This document shows, one piece after another, positions 44,695 through 52,207 of a stretch of 52,207 nucleotides of DNA. Source of the DNA: a virus. Position 1 is the stretch's first letter, and every line of letters begins with the position of its first letter. The notes below the pieces were generated by a model that was not told the DNA's origin, ran no database searches, and saw only the letters and a list, made by a program, of their open reading frames with translations. Position numbers and translations under genes: made by a program. The stretch is from the IMG/VR virus record IMGVR_UViG_3300025872_003055, positions 1-52,207 of that record. One strand, written 5' to 3'.

Positions 44695-44878
44695 AGGCAC
44701 CAAGAACTGCACCGATATTATCATCAATATCTCGAATAACAGTACGAATGTCAGAAATTCGTGGAGGAACACTCACTTCATCATAAGTATATCCTTTTTG
44801 AGAATCAAAAAGAATTTGACGAACTGCAGCGGCAGAACGAACATCCATTTTAATTGTTACTTGTTTTTGTTTAGTCAT
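44693..44878 (-). CDS. Hypothetical 61-aa protein
   Basis: Begins MTKQKQVTIKMDVRSAAAVR; soluble with a helix and a beta hairpin (YDEVSVPPRISD). Its first codon overlaps the stop of the 32-aa gene. No family recognised, though it seems typical of T4-like cyanophages in this position. Confidence 0.6.
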   Translation of the reverse strand: MTKQKQVTIKMDVRSAAAVRQILFDSQKGYTYDEVSVPPRISDIRTVIRDIDDNIGAVLGA

Positions 44879-44973
44879 ATTTTCTTTGAATGATATTTAC
44901 TTGACCAAATTACATTATAGTTGGTTGTTAAAGATTTTGCAAATTGTTCTTTTAACATATCAATATCAAACAT
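44875..44973 (-). CDS. Hypothetical 32-aa peptide
   Basis: ATG at 44973, overlapping the MazG stop by a few bases. It begins MFDIDMLKEQFAKSLTTNYN and continues VIWSSKYHSKKI. Coupled at both ends, so likely translated. Unknown function. Confidence 0.5.
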   Translation of the reverse strand: MFDIDMLKEQFAKSLTTNYNVIWSSKYHSKKI

Positions 44974-45376
44974 CGCCTTCTTTTCGGTTTTCTGATCTAT
45001 AGACACTAAATGTCCCTTCCGGATACCTTGCAGATAATTTTTCATAATTAATTTGCATAATCTCCTCAAAAGAAGTATCCATAGCAATACATAGTTGTGC
45101 AAAATACCAGAAACAGTCGGAACATTCCCGGAGCAAATGGACCTTAGCATCATTATTAAAAGGTTTTCCTTGTAACAAGCACTTTTTAATAATCTCAACC
45201 GCTTCTCCTAATTCAGCAGAAGCACCAAGAGCAAATGTAAGAAGATGTGTGAGTTCTACACCTTCTGCCTCAAGTTCTGTCATACGAGCAAGAAGTTGCG
45301 CAAAGTCACTACTTGCAGGACTTGTTGTTTGGCGAACGAATTCAATATATTTGTTTGTATCAATAATTTCTGTCAT
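44966..45376 (-). CDS. mazG: MazG-like nucleotide pyrophosphohydrolase
   Basis: 136 aa. The MazG metal motif is visible: GASAELGEAVEIIKKCLL followed by HLLRECSDCFWYFAQLCIAM (E-x2-E...E-x2-D pattern). In cyanophages MazG has been proposed to adjust nucleotide pools or (p)ppGpp signalling of the infected cell. The ATG follows the helicase end immediately. The start could be further upstream, but no Shine-Dalgarno supports it. Confidence 0.87.
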   Translation of the reverse strand: MTEIIDTNKYIEFVRQTTSPASSDFAQLLARMTELEAEGVELTHLLTFALGASAELGEAVEIIKKCLLQGKPFNNDAKVHLLRECSDCFWYFAQLCIAMDTSFEEIMQINYEKLSARYPEGTFSVYRSENRKEGDV

Positions 45377-45377
45377 A

Positions 45378-46757
45378 TCAAAATCTAAATCCCTCGAATG
45401 TTTTTTTGAGTTTTTTGTTTTCATGATCATTGTACTCGATTTCTTGTCCAGAGTCAACTAGATCTGTTTGAGCATTTTGTTCCACATCATAGAGACGCAT
45501 CTTAGATCGATCAATACCAATTACAAAACGCTTGTTTACAGATTTATCAGAGTATCTGTTCTTAAGTTGTTTAATCATGATCTGATTCATATTATCGAGT
45601 TCTTCTGTACTTATGAGAGCAAGAAGAAGATCAGCGGTTGCAGCAGTACCAAAACTTTCAGATACATCTGTTAATTCAATATCAGAAGATGAGAATCCAG
45701 ATCTTGTTGTTTGTGTCGCTGTTATAAGTGGGACATTGAGTTCTACAACCATACCACGAACTTCTTCTGTGATACTCTTAACATAAGAATAAGAGTTCAC
45801 ATTGGAATTCGATTTGAATCTACTGGATGCACAAATATTCAGGTAATCAATAAAAATTACATCAGGTTTAAATGATTTCTTTAACTGAAGTTCATTTATA
45901 AGTGCCTTGAAATGACCAGAATGTGCCGATGCAGTAGGATATTGTTTAATTACCAAATTACCCTGAGTCTTATTCAAAAGTTTCTTCACTTTAGTTTCAA
46001 ATGCACTTTTGGGTAATGCCTCAAATTGATTAATTGAAATATCCAAAATATTAGCATCGATTCTTTTTGCAATTTCTTCTTCTGCCATTTCTAATGTAAT
46101 GTACAGAACATTTTTATTTTGAAGTAAAAATGAGGATGCCATATGACACATTGCCAATGTCTTACCCACATTAGGTCCAGCAAGAAGAATATTTAATGTC
46201 TTATTAGGGAGACCGCCATTTGTAATTTTATTGAGATAATCTAAATCAAAAGAAATTCTGTTCTCTTTTCGATGATAATAATCAAATCGTTCTTCATAAT
46301 TTTGAAAATAATCATGTCCAATATTATCATCAAAACTTACAGAAAGTGCTTCCGAGAGAATACTTGGAATGGCATCACGATTTTTCTTTTCATCATTTCC
46401 ATCGGCAATATGAATTGATTCCATTAGAGCAAGATAGATTGCTCTGTCTCTACACCATTTTTCTGTGGTATCCAACATCCACTGAAGATCGACTGGAAAA
46501 TCATTAAACGATTTTGATGTATTTCGAATCTCTTTGATTTCAGTTTCGTTAAGATCTGTTCTGGATTCTAACTCAATATTCAGTGCTTCCAGTGTAATCG
46601 AAGTACCGTATTTGGCAATAAATTTAACAGTCTCTTCAAAAATGATTTTTTCGGTCTTTTGCTCAAAATAATCTGGTTGAATGAAAGGTATAACCTTGCG
46701 CGAGTATTCTTCATTGAAAATTAAATTGCGTAAAATAGTGTGTTCAAGTCGTTCCAT
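45378..46757 (-). CDS. Replicative DNA helicase, T4 gp41/DnaB-like
   Basis: 459 aa. RecA-type motor with Walker A AGPNVGKTLAMC, Walker B DVIFIDYLNIC, the glutamine ITATQTTRSG (sensor/H3) and an arginine finger region with RSKMR. The N-terminal domain binds primase. It unwinds the lagging-strand template at the fork with gp61. The stop overlaps the region just before mazG. Confidence 0.94.
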   Translation of the reverse strand: MERLEHTILRNLIFNEEYSRKVIPFIQPDYFEQKTEKIIFEETVKFIAKYGTSITLEALNIELESRTDLNETEIKEIRNTSKSFNDFPVDLQWMLDTTEKWCRDRAIYLALMESIHIADGNDEKKNRDAIPSILSEALSVSFDDNIGHDYFQNYEERFDYYHRKENRISFDLDYLNKITNGGLPNKTLNILLAGPNVGKTLAMCHMASSFLLQNKNVLYITLEMAEEEIAKRIDANILDISINQFEALPKSAFETKVKKLLNKTQGNLVIKQYPTASAHSGHFKALINELQLKKSFKPDVIFIDYLNICASSRFKSNSNVNSYSYVKSITEEVRGMVVELNVPLITATQTTRSGFSSSDIELTDVSESFGTAATADLLLALISTEELDNMNQIMIKQLKNRYSDKSVNKRFVIGIDRSKMRLYDVEQNAQTDLVDSGQEIEYNDHENKKLKKTFEGFRF

Positions 46758-47314
46758 TACTTATAATGCAAATATGCGCTCATGATATACTTTGGTCCAC
46801 TTAATGGAGGTTCACCTCTATGTGGATACATCCATAATGGAGGAAAAATCACAAGAGTACCTCTTTTGGGTTTAATCATCATACCATCAAAAATAGTATT
46901 TCCACCAGTCTCAACATCATTAAGATACCACATAAAAGATAAAAATCTTCTGGATGATTCATGATTAGTTACATCCACATGAGTATCAAACCAATCATCT
47001 CCACCTGGATTGTATCGTTTAATTCTAAATTGTTCAAATGCGTGTTCTTCGGGAAAAACTCTTTTGTCTATAAATTCATAATATAAATCTCTGTATTCAA
47101 AGACTTTTTTAATAATTAAATTATGAATTTCATTAGTCTCTGTAGATAGATTACGATTTTCTGTGAAATTAAACTGAGTGAAATTTGGTTTTGAATCGTT
47201 TTCAATTCTTTCTTGCTTATCAGAACACTGCTCAAATAAAGAAATTAAATAATCACATATTTCGGGTTCTAGTGCATTATCATGAATTTTAATCAGATCA
47301 TTTAATTCAACCAT
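46757..47314 (-). CDS. 2-oxoglutarate/Fe(II)-dependent oxygenase (prolyl-4-hydroxylase-type)
   Basis: 185 aa. Fe ligands HxD in FDTHVDVTNHE and the distal His in MYPHRGEPPLSGPKY, with Lys in that stretch as the 2-oxoglutarate anchor. This is the common 2OG-Fe(II) fold of cyanophages. Substrate unknown; options include protein prolyl hydroxylation or nucleic-acid/sugar modification. It sits between uvsX and the helicase, so it is expressed with the replication genes. The ATG overlaps the uvsX stop. Confidence 0.9.
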   Translation of the reverse strand: MVELNDLIKIHDNALEPEICDYLISLFEQCSDKQERIENDSKPNFTQFNFTENRNLSTETNEIHNLIIKKVFEYRDLYYEFIDKRVFPEEHAFEQFRIKRYNPGGDDWFDTHVDVTNHESSRRFLSFMWYLNDVETGGNTIFDGMMIKPKRGTLVIFPPLWMYPHRGEPPLSGPKYIMSAYLHYK

Positions 47315-48353
47315 AAGAGAATTGCTCTTTTGCGGCTGCATCAAGTTTTTGCATCACTTCTTCTGTAAAATACTGATCTGGATTTCTCAGAATTTCTTTT
47401 GCATAAATTTTCTTACCATCAATTTCGTACCTACCTGCAGTATTTTTCCACATACCCGCTTCCTCACCAAGTTCAAGTAATCCATAATATCGATCCAGAC
47501 CGCGTTCATCATAAAACAAACGAATCTCAACATTTTGATTCTCCTTACTTAGGCGCGACTTTTGAGTTTTAGCACAAATAATATTTCCTACAACTTCGGT
47601 TCCATCTTTTTCTTTCTTCTTTGAAAGATAAATGATTGTCGAAGATGCATACTGTAATCCAGATCCTCCACTCATTTGTTTTCCACTATAAATGCTCATA
47701 CTTTCATATGTGTGATTTGTCACAATCATTGGAATATTTGCCTGACCAAGTTTAAGAGTCAACATTCGGAAAGCACCTTTAATCAGTTGCGCTTTGGTCA
47801 TATCTCTCGAATCTTTTTCGGCAAGAGCATCTCCGATTTCCTTATTTGTTGAAAGCATTCCTAAAGAGTCTAGTACAAACATACAAGGTTTGCGTTCATC
47901 TTGCTCTTTTTTCAAATACATATCAACTGCTTTAAGTGCCTTACTGCGAAATTCTTCTACAGTAACAACATTTATAACAACAGTTCTGGTTATGTCAATT
48001 CCTCTGGATACTAGGAGTGATTTATTGACGGCAGATTCAGTATCAAAATAGAGGCAATAACCATCGGGATTATTATCGAGAAAATTCTTAACAACGGCGA
48101 GACTGAAAAAAGTTTTTCCAGTACTAGACTCTCCAGCAATAGCAGTAATCTTATTCCCAGATACACCACCAAATATGCTACCTGAAACCAATGCATTAAA
48201 AATGTAAGAACCCGTATCAACATAAGTTTCAGTTTCATCAATATTTGATGCCAGTTGTGCATATTCACCACCAACCTCTTTTACAATATCATCTAGAAAA
48301 CTTAATTCAGATTTTACTTTTTTCTCATTATTTGCTTTTTTATTAATTGCCAT
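47307..48353 (-). CDS. uvsX: UvsX RecA-like recombinase
   Basis: 348 aa. Walker A AGESSTGKTFFSLAV, Walker B PCMFVLDSLGML and the MSGGSGLQYASS loop (L2-like) are all clear. It pairs DNA strands for repair and recombination-dependent replication. The ATG is 11 bases after the DNA polymerase stop region, within the same operon. Confidence 0.95.
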   Translation of the reverse strand: MAINKKANNEKKVKSELSFLDDIVKEVGGEYAQLASNIDETETYVDTGSYIFNALVSGSIFGGVSGNKITAIAGESSTGKTFFSLAVVKNFLDNNPDGYCLYFDTESAVNKSLLVSRGIDITRTVVINVVTVEEFRSKALKAVDMYLKKEQDERKPCMFVLDSLGMLSTNKEIGDALAEKDSRDMTKAQLIKGAFRMLTLKLGQANIPMIVTNHTYESMSIYSGKQMSGGSGLQYASSTIIYLSKKKEKDGTEVVGNIICAKTQKSRLSKENQNVEIRLFYDERGLDRYYGLLELGEEAGMWKNTAGRYEIDGKKIYAKEILRNPDQYFTEEVMQKLDAAAKEQFSYG

Positions 48354-48363
48354 TTTTTTATAC

Positions 48364-50865
48364 TCACATAAAGAACGATTCTAATGTTGTTGTCTTTTCG
48401 GTTTTCCAACCAATAATCTCCACTAAACTTTTAAGTGGTTCTAGAAATGATTTCTCAAATTGTAAGTCGTAATCGACATATTTGTCAAGACCTAATTCCT
48501 TTGGGAATTTTTGAATGAAAGAAATCACATTCTCATTGATTGTATTTGGTTTTTTGAGATAGATATATTTAATTTTTTCACCATTATTAATTAAAGAATA
48601 CTTGGTAGTCAACTTCTTTTTTTTAATGTAATGATTGTATAAAAGAGATCCTCTTACATGAATTGGAGTCCCTTTTGTAAAAATATTTTCTTTTGAATAG
48701 AACTTGCTAATGTCACTAATTCCTCTTGGAAATGCAATTTGCTCTGGTGAAAGATTATAAAATTCTTCCCTAATTTTACTTACATAATCAATGAGTTCAT
48801 CTTGCTCGCCATTCATGATAATTTTGATGGCATTCTTAATTTCATTTCTACAATAAGAAGGAGTGGATGTTTTAACTGCCTCAATTCCAGACATCTTAAT
48901 TTTAGGTTCGGCATATCTTACACCTTCATTATCCCAGACATTCAGAATATAATTCTTTTTCTTTCTCCAAAGAGCAGAAGAACAAATCTTTTCTCTCTTC
49001 ATGTGAAGACAATTTTGATATGAATTTGTAATCTGACATAATTTATCAAAAGATTTATCAATAAATTCCTGCATTACACCATCACAAATTTCTGTCAAAA
49101 AATTTATGATTTCTAATTCTGTAGGTTTCTTATCTTTAAATATCTTATTCACGATTGGTTCAAAATTTAAGAAACATGAATCAGTATCCATGGCAAGTAC
49201 CAAATCAACATCCTCGGTTCCAGAAATTTTATTCAAATAGGAATTCAAATCCCTCTCAATCCATTTAATTACAGATTGACCTGAATATGTAATCGCTTCG
49301 GCATTTCGAATATCATAAAAACGAAAATATTGATTCCCAAGAGAACCAAAGGCAGAGTTAAGACAAATCTTTAATGCCTGTTGATAATTCTTATAAGTTG
49401 AAATTTCTTCTTCCAATTTTACAGATGGAGTTTTTTCATATAAAGATTGCGCCTGAAGCATTTTTTTCTTGTAAACGCTTCGCTCATTAAACATCTTTTC
49501 CATAATTTTTGGAAGAAATCCCTGAACTTTTTTGCTATACATTGATCCATTGGAACAAATTGTATAATCAGAGTGTTCTGGTTTAACCTGAAATTTATTT
49601 TTTATGATTGAATTAATTGAAACATAATCATTTCTTTCTTCAATTAAAGTCTCTGGACTAATGTTATATGTTCGAATTAAAGAAGGATACAGGGAAGCAA
49701 GGTCAAAACTACAGACATACTTGAACTTTCCGATTTGAGGTTCTTTTACATGAGCACCCTTGAACTTTTCGGTTTTTTCTTCGGATCCTTTTTTGGATGG
49801 AATTACAATTTTATCTTTAATCAGATAATTATATATGATTCCGTCCCACATTCTACCTTGATAATAGACATCTTGTGGATTCACTTTTGCCTGATATGCA
49901 AGAGTAAATGCCAATTGAATGAGACTCAGTTTCTTCTCAAATCGACTAATCAGATTACAGTCTTGAACATTATACTTGACGAAAAGATTAAAATCTTTGG
50001 TATAAAAATCCTTAAATGTTTCAAACTCGTCATGTTCTAGTTTTCTTTCATTCAATACTTCTTCTGCAACTGTATCAAGACGATTATTTTCAGTATTAAT
50101 ATAGGCAAACTTTTTAAAGAGTTCAAGATAATCTAAAATAGTAATACCAAAAAGATCATAATCAAAAACAACTTTATCCTTTACAGTATATTCTCTACAT
50201 GTAATTTTTTTCCAAATAGAGAGTCTCTTAGTTTCAGATTCACCAAAGTTCTTTTCAACCCTATTAATGATATATGGAATATCGAATCCACCAATATTCC
50301 ATCCTGTTAGAACATCAGGATATGCATTTTCCCAGAATGTAAGGAATTTTTGTAGAAGAACTCTTTCATTATCACATTCGTAATAAATGTGATTGTCGAG
50401 TTTTTCGGTAAAAGGTCTACTACCCCATGTGTAAGTAATCTGTTTACTATAATCCTGAATTGTAATTAGAAGAATTTCCTCACCTGCCTCCTGAGCATCA
50501 ATGACACCCTGTTCTGCAGTAGTTTCAATATCTAGAACATACAAACGAATCTGAGAAATATCATAATCTATTGTATCATTAGGATATAATTCAGAAATAT
50601 ATTGATAAATTGGACTCTCATTACCGTAATACTCAAATCCACTAACATCTTTATATTGATCAATGAATTTACGAGTATCAGAAATTGTTCCTGGATTTAT
50701 AGGAGAAACATATTGTCCATTAAGAGTCTTATATTCAGTTTTAATTTTTGATGGGACATACAGAGTTGGTTGATATTTAATTTTATCCTTAATCTCTACA
50801 CCATCATCATAACCTCGATAAAAGATATAATCACCAATGGACTTTACATTTGTATAGAATCTCAT
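48364..50865 (-). CDS. DNA polymerase, T4 gp43-like (family B)
   Basis: 833 aa. Exonuclease motifs LYVLDIETTAEQG, NIGGFDIPYI and YNVQDCNLIS; polymerase A CSFDLASLYPSLIRT, B LKICLNSAFGSLGN and C LAMDTDSCFLN, plus a KKNYIL stretch. It is the replicative polymerase. It overlaps the upstream Sm-like gene by four bases. Slightly shorter than T4 gp43, as usual for cyanophages. Confidence 0.97.
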   Translation of the reverse strand: MRFYTNVKSIGDYIFYRGYDDGVEIKDKIKYQPTLYVPSKIKTEYKTLNGQYVSPINPGTISDTRKFIDQYKDVSGFEYYGNESPIYQYISELYPNDTIDYDISQIRLYVLDIETTAEQGVIDAQEAGEEILLITIQDYSKQITYTWGSRPFTEKLDNHIYYECDNERVLLQKFLTFWENAYPDVLTGWNIGGFDIPYIINRVEKNFGESETKRLSIWKKITCREYTVKDKVVFDYDLFGITILDYLELFKKFAYINTENNRLDTVAEEVLNERKLEHDEFETFKDFYTKDFNLFVKYNVQDCNLISRFEKKLSLIQLAFTLAYQAKVNPQDVYYQGRMWDGIIYNYLIKDKIVIPSKKGSEEKTEKFKGAHVKEPQIGKFKYVCSFDLASLYPSLIRTYNISPETLIEERNDYVSINSIIKNKFQVKPEHSDYTICSNGSMYSKKVQGFLPKIMEKMFNERSVYKKKMLQAQSLYEKTPSVKLEEEISTYKNYQQALKICLNSAFGSLGNQYFRFYDIRNAEAITYSGQSVIKWIERDLNSYLNKISGTEDVDLVLAMDTDSCFLNFEPIVNKIFKDKKPTELEIINFLTEICDGVMQEFIDKSFDKLCQITNSYQNCLHMKREKICSSALWRKKKNYILNVWDNEGVRYAEPKIKMSGIEAVKTSTPSYCRNEIKNAIKIIMNGEQDELIDYVSKIREEFYNLSPEQIAFPRGISDISKFYSKENIFTKGTPIHVRGSLLYNHYIKKKKLTTKYSLINNGEKIKYIYLKKPNTINENVISFIQKFPKELGLDKYVDYDLQFEKSFLEPLKSLVEIIGWKTEKTTTLESFFM

Positions 50866-51119
50866 TTTGTCAGTTCAAGATATTTTTCAATAATTTCAGG
50901 TTTAGGATCAACGCTAGTAAGAACCTTATCAGAATGAATTTTCATCTTTCTCTGATCCGTCATATCAGGCCATGAGGTTAGATTGCCTTCTGCATCAATT
51001 TTACATGGATTAATTAACATCCAATCAGGATCTCCAATTTCTTCTGGATAAACTTCAACTACTTCAGTAATAATCACATTATCTACATTAAGTAAAAGAC
51101 ACTTGACTTGTTTCTCCAT
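50862..51119 (-). CDS. Sm-like protein, 85 aa (copy 2)
   Basis: Beta-rich small protein: VKCLLLNVDNVIITEVVEVY then WMLINPCKIDAEGN. It shares an I(I/T)(T/S)-(E/D)V...N-P-(C/H)-KI framework with the gene upstream, typical of the Sm-like fold found in cyanophages. It could bind RNA and regulate translation of the adjacent polymerase, which starts within its stop. RNA binding is not proven from sequence. Confidence 0.65.
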   Translation of the reverse strand: MEKQVKCLLLNVDNVIITEVVEVYPEEIGDPDWMLINPCKIDAEGNLTSWPDMTDQRKMKIHSDKVLTSVDPKPEIIEKYLELTK

Positions 51120-51417
51120 TTAATTTTTCCTCATACATTTGTTTAATTGTTTCAATTGGTTCTACAACGGTTACAACCCAATCTGGAGAAATTGGAATCT
51201 GTTCATCGCTTGTAAGAATAATCCAGGGAGATAGTGATACCTCTAGATCTCCTCTTGGAGTTTCATTTTCTTCTGTGAGAAGAAGTGTTTTCCGAGTCTC
51301 AATTTTATGTGGTTTATTGAATAAGTATCCACGAAATTCATCTTCTCCTGTAAACAATTCTTTTACATCAGAAATAATTGTTTCTCCAGACTTTAGCAGT
51401 GCTAACTTGATTGACAT
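51088..51417 (-). CDS. Sm-like protein, 109 aa (copy 1)
   Basis: KLALLKSGETIISDVKELFT followed by GYLFNKPHKIETRKTLLL is the Sm-like motif seen in cyanophage proteins with a solved Sm fold, as I recall. It probably forms a ring and binds RNA. It overlaps its paralog by 32 bases and is the first gene of the DNA-replication operon behind the promoter at 51440-51468. A host Hfq-like role is inference. Confidence 0.7.
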   Translation of the reverse strand: MSIKLALLKSGETIISDVKELFTGEDEFRGYLFNKPHKIETRKTLLLTEENETPRGDLEVSLSPWIILTSDEQIPISPDWVVTVVEPIETIKQMYEEKLNGETSQVSFT

Positions 51418-51439
51418 TTAGATCATCTCCTCTCTCATA

Positions 51440-51493
51440 ATTTTAGCAAAAAAAAGGGGAGAAGTCAATCTGGTTTTGCCAGATGATTCTCCC
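51440..51493 (-). promoter_or_regulatory. Terminator-promoter composite before the replication operon
   Basis: TTGACT (51463-51468), a 17-base spacer, then TAAAAT (51440-51445). The -35 is within a two-part hairpin: outer GGGAGAA/TTCTCCC, inner ATCTGG-CAAAA-CCAGAT, then eight T. It ends the 52-aa/hsp20 unit and starts the polymerase operon. Confidence 0.78.
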
Positions 51494-51524
51494 TGCGCCG
51501 ACAATGTAAGAGGGGTCGCAATAC

Positions 51525-51532
51525 TATTTATT
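51525..51532 (-). promoter_or_regulatory. Late box AATAAATA
   Basis: Match directly after the stop of the 52-aa gene; any transcript would meet the following hairpin. Confidence 0.3.
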
Positions 51533-51691
51533 TCACTCTCTTTTTCTCTTAAAAGCACACACCTTTTTATTAGGTACCATGGCATATTTTACAGTTTTTC
51601 CGTAACAATTTTCAGGAGTTGGTAGAGGTGGATTTCCAAAATCTCCAATTTTTTCCTGAATAATTTCCATAAACTGATTAAAGGATATCAT
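51533..51691 (-). CDS. Hypothetical 52-aa protein with capsid-targeting-like N-terminus
   Basis: ATG overlaps the end of hsp20. MISFNQFMEIIQEK resembles the MK-x-F-x-QF start of the capsid-targeted proteins, with I11-Q12-E13|K14. The C-terminus is basic with one Cys pair (PENCYG, KKVCAF). The match is weaker than for the two large proteins, and it is not in a late unit. No function assigned. Confidence 0.5.
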   Translation of the reverse strand: MISFNQFMEIIQEKIGDFGNPPLPTPENCYGKTVKYAMVPNKKVCAFKRKRE

Positions 51692-52121
51692 AAACCTTTT
51701 TCTTTTGATGATCTGGAATAACTTTATTTAGTTTAACCGTGAGCAATCCATCAACAAAAGAAACATCACCAACGACTACATCGTCCGAAAGAGTCCAGGT
51801 TCGAGTAAATGCTCTTCGAGCAATTCCATTATGCACATATTCATATTCTGTTGGTGCTTTTTTGCACTCAACAAAAAGTTTATTCCATTCTGTAGTTACT
51901 TCAATATCTTCTTTTTTATATCCGGCAAGAGCAATTTCCAAAGTAAATTCAGTTGAACTTTCTTTGATTAAATTATAAGGTGGATAATTGGTGGATGATT
52001 CGTGGAGGGTTCCAAATCGGTGTAACCATTCATCCATACCAATTGAATTCTTTTCAATATCTTGAATTAACTTTTCAAGTCCACTGGAAGTATAGTGCTT
52101 TATAGTTGTTGTATTAAACAT
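51678..52121 (-). CDS. Small heat-shock protein, Hsp20 family
   Basis: 147 aa from the ATG with AAGGAG. The alpha-crystallin domain is visible: FTLEIALAGYKKEDIEV, NKLFVECKK and the ARRAFTRTWTL / VSFVDGLLTVKL strands (the A-x-x-x-G-L-L-x-V motif as VDGLLTVKL). Chaperone for aggregating proteins in infected cells or during head assembly. First gene of the window's right side, behind a promoter at 52147-52175. Confidence 0.92.
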   Translation of the reverse strand: MFNTTTIKHYTSSGLEKLIQDIEKNSIGMDEWLHRFGTLHESSTNYPPYNLIKESSTEFTLEIALAGYKKEDIEVTTEWNKLFVECKKAPTEYEYVHNGIARRAFTRTWTLSDDVVVGDVSFVDGLLTVKLNKVIPDHQKKKVYDIL

Positions 52122-52146
52122 TTTAATTCTCCTTAAAAAGCGAGAG

Positions 52147-52175
52147 TTTATAAAAGACCCAAAAGGCGTCTTCAA
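52147..52175 (-). promoter_or_regulatory. Probable terminator-promoter composite before hsp20
   Basis: TTGAAG (52170-52175), a 17-base spacer, then TATAAA (52147-52152). The spacer forms AAGACGCC-TTTT-GGGTCTT with TT, so it looks like a terminator of an upstream operon. Confidence 0.55.
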
Positions 52176-52207
52176 TATTATATATCAAAAAGAATAAAAA
52201 AAGGGAG

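Noticed and set aside
44974-45198. 107-aa ORF overlapping mazG in another frame
   Set aside because: Only its last 32 codons (from 44973) look like protein; the upstream part is a shadow of mazG.

Overview
The window is part of a T4-like (myovirus) cyanophage genome, most likely infecting marine Synechococcus or Prochlorococcus. The diagnostic genes are host-derived photosynthesis genes (psbA, a plant-type ferredoxin, two high-light-inducible proteins), the phosphate-stress gene pstS, mazG, hsp20, and T4-type replication genes (gp43 polymerase, UvsX, gp41 helicase, gp61 primase, NrdA/NrdB). Almost everything is on the minus strand, so transcription runs from high to low coordinates. Two plus-strand islands interrupt this, at 23986-26320 and 29171-29593.

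Layout. 1-2950: 5' part of psbA interrupted by two group I introns, each with its own homing endonuclease, preceded by a small gene, hli, petF, a 28-aa membrane peptide and a second hli. 2956-16202: a tightly coupled operon for sugar-nucleotide synthesis and glycosylation (RmlB-like dehydratase, GDP-mannose 3,5-epimerase-like and GDP-mannose dehydratase-like SDRs, split HldE-like kinase and nucleotidyltransferase, GT10, two GT11, GT25 and other transferases, cupin, HAD phosphatase, methyltransferase). 16272-22900: small membrane and hypothetical proteins, Dps-like ferritin, PstS behind a Pho-box-like promoter, an outer-membrane-like protein, two free-standing homing endonucleases and tRNAs for Ser, Gly, Thr and Arg plus one degenerate tRNA, then a histone-H1-like gene. 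22940-29089: a Sec-signal lysozyme, the plus-strand island of exported and small membrane proteins, and a lysis region (holin candidate, GH19 endolysin, C39-type peptidase). 29171: a SegE/GIY-YIG-like endonuclease. 29737-34445 and 39111-44878: late virion-type genes, many as single-gene units with their own late box and terminator. 34494-39097: nrdB, nrdA and primase. 44875-52121: MazG, gp41, a 2OG-Fe(II) oxygenase, UvsX, DNA polymerase, tandem Sm-like proteins and Hsp20.

Regulation can be read directly in many places. Sigma70-type promoters (TTGACA-N16/18-TATAAT-like) precede the early operons, and several lie inside the terminator hairpin of the operon before. T4-type late boxes (NATAAATA or NCTAAATA) precede the virion genes and every homing endonuclease gene whose upstream region is distinct. 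In three places the sigma70 -10 element and the late box are the same bases.

The most interesting unexplained structure is a set of shared peptide modules at the ends of the low-complexity virion-type proteins. With it go N-termini (MKSFSQFLQE|S, MKTFLQFITE|A) that look like T4 capsid-targeting sequences with a prohead-protease site. I infer a set of packaged internal proteins, one of which carries a nucleotidyltransferase domain.
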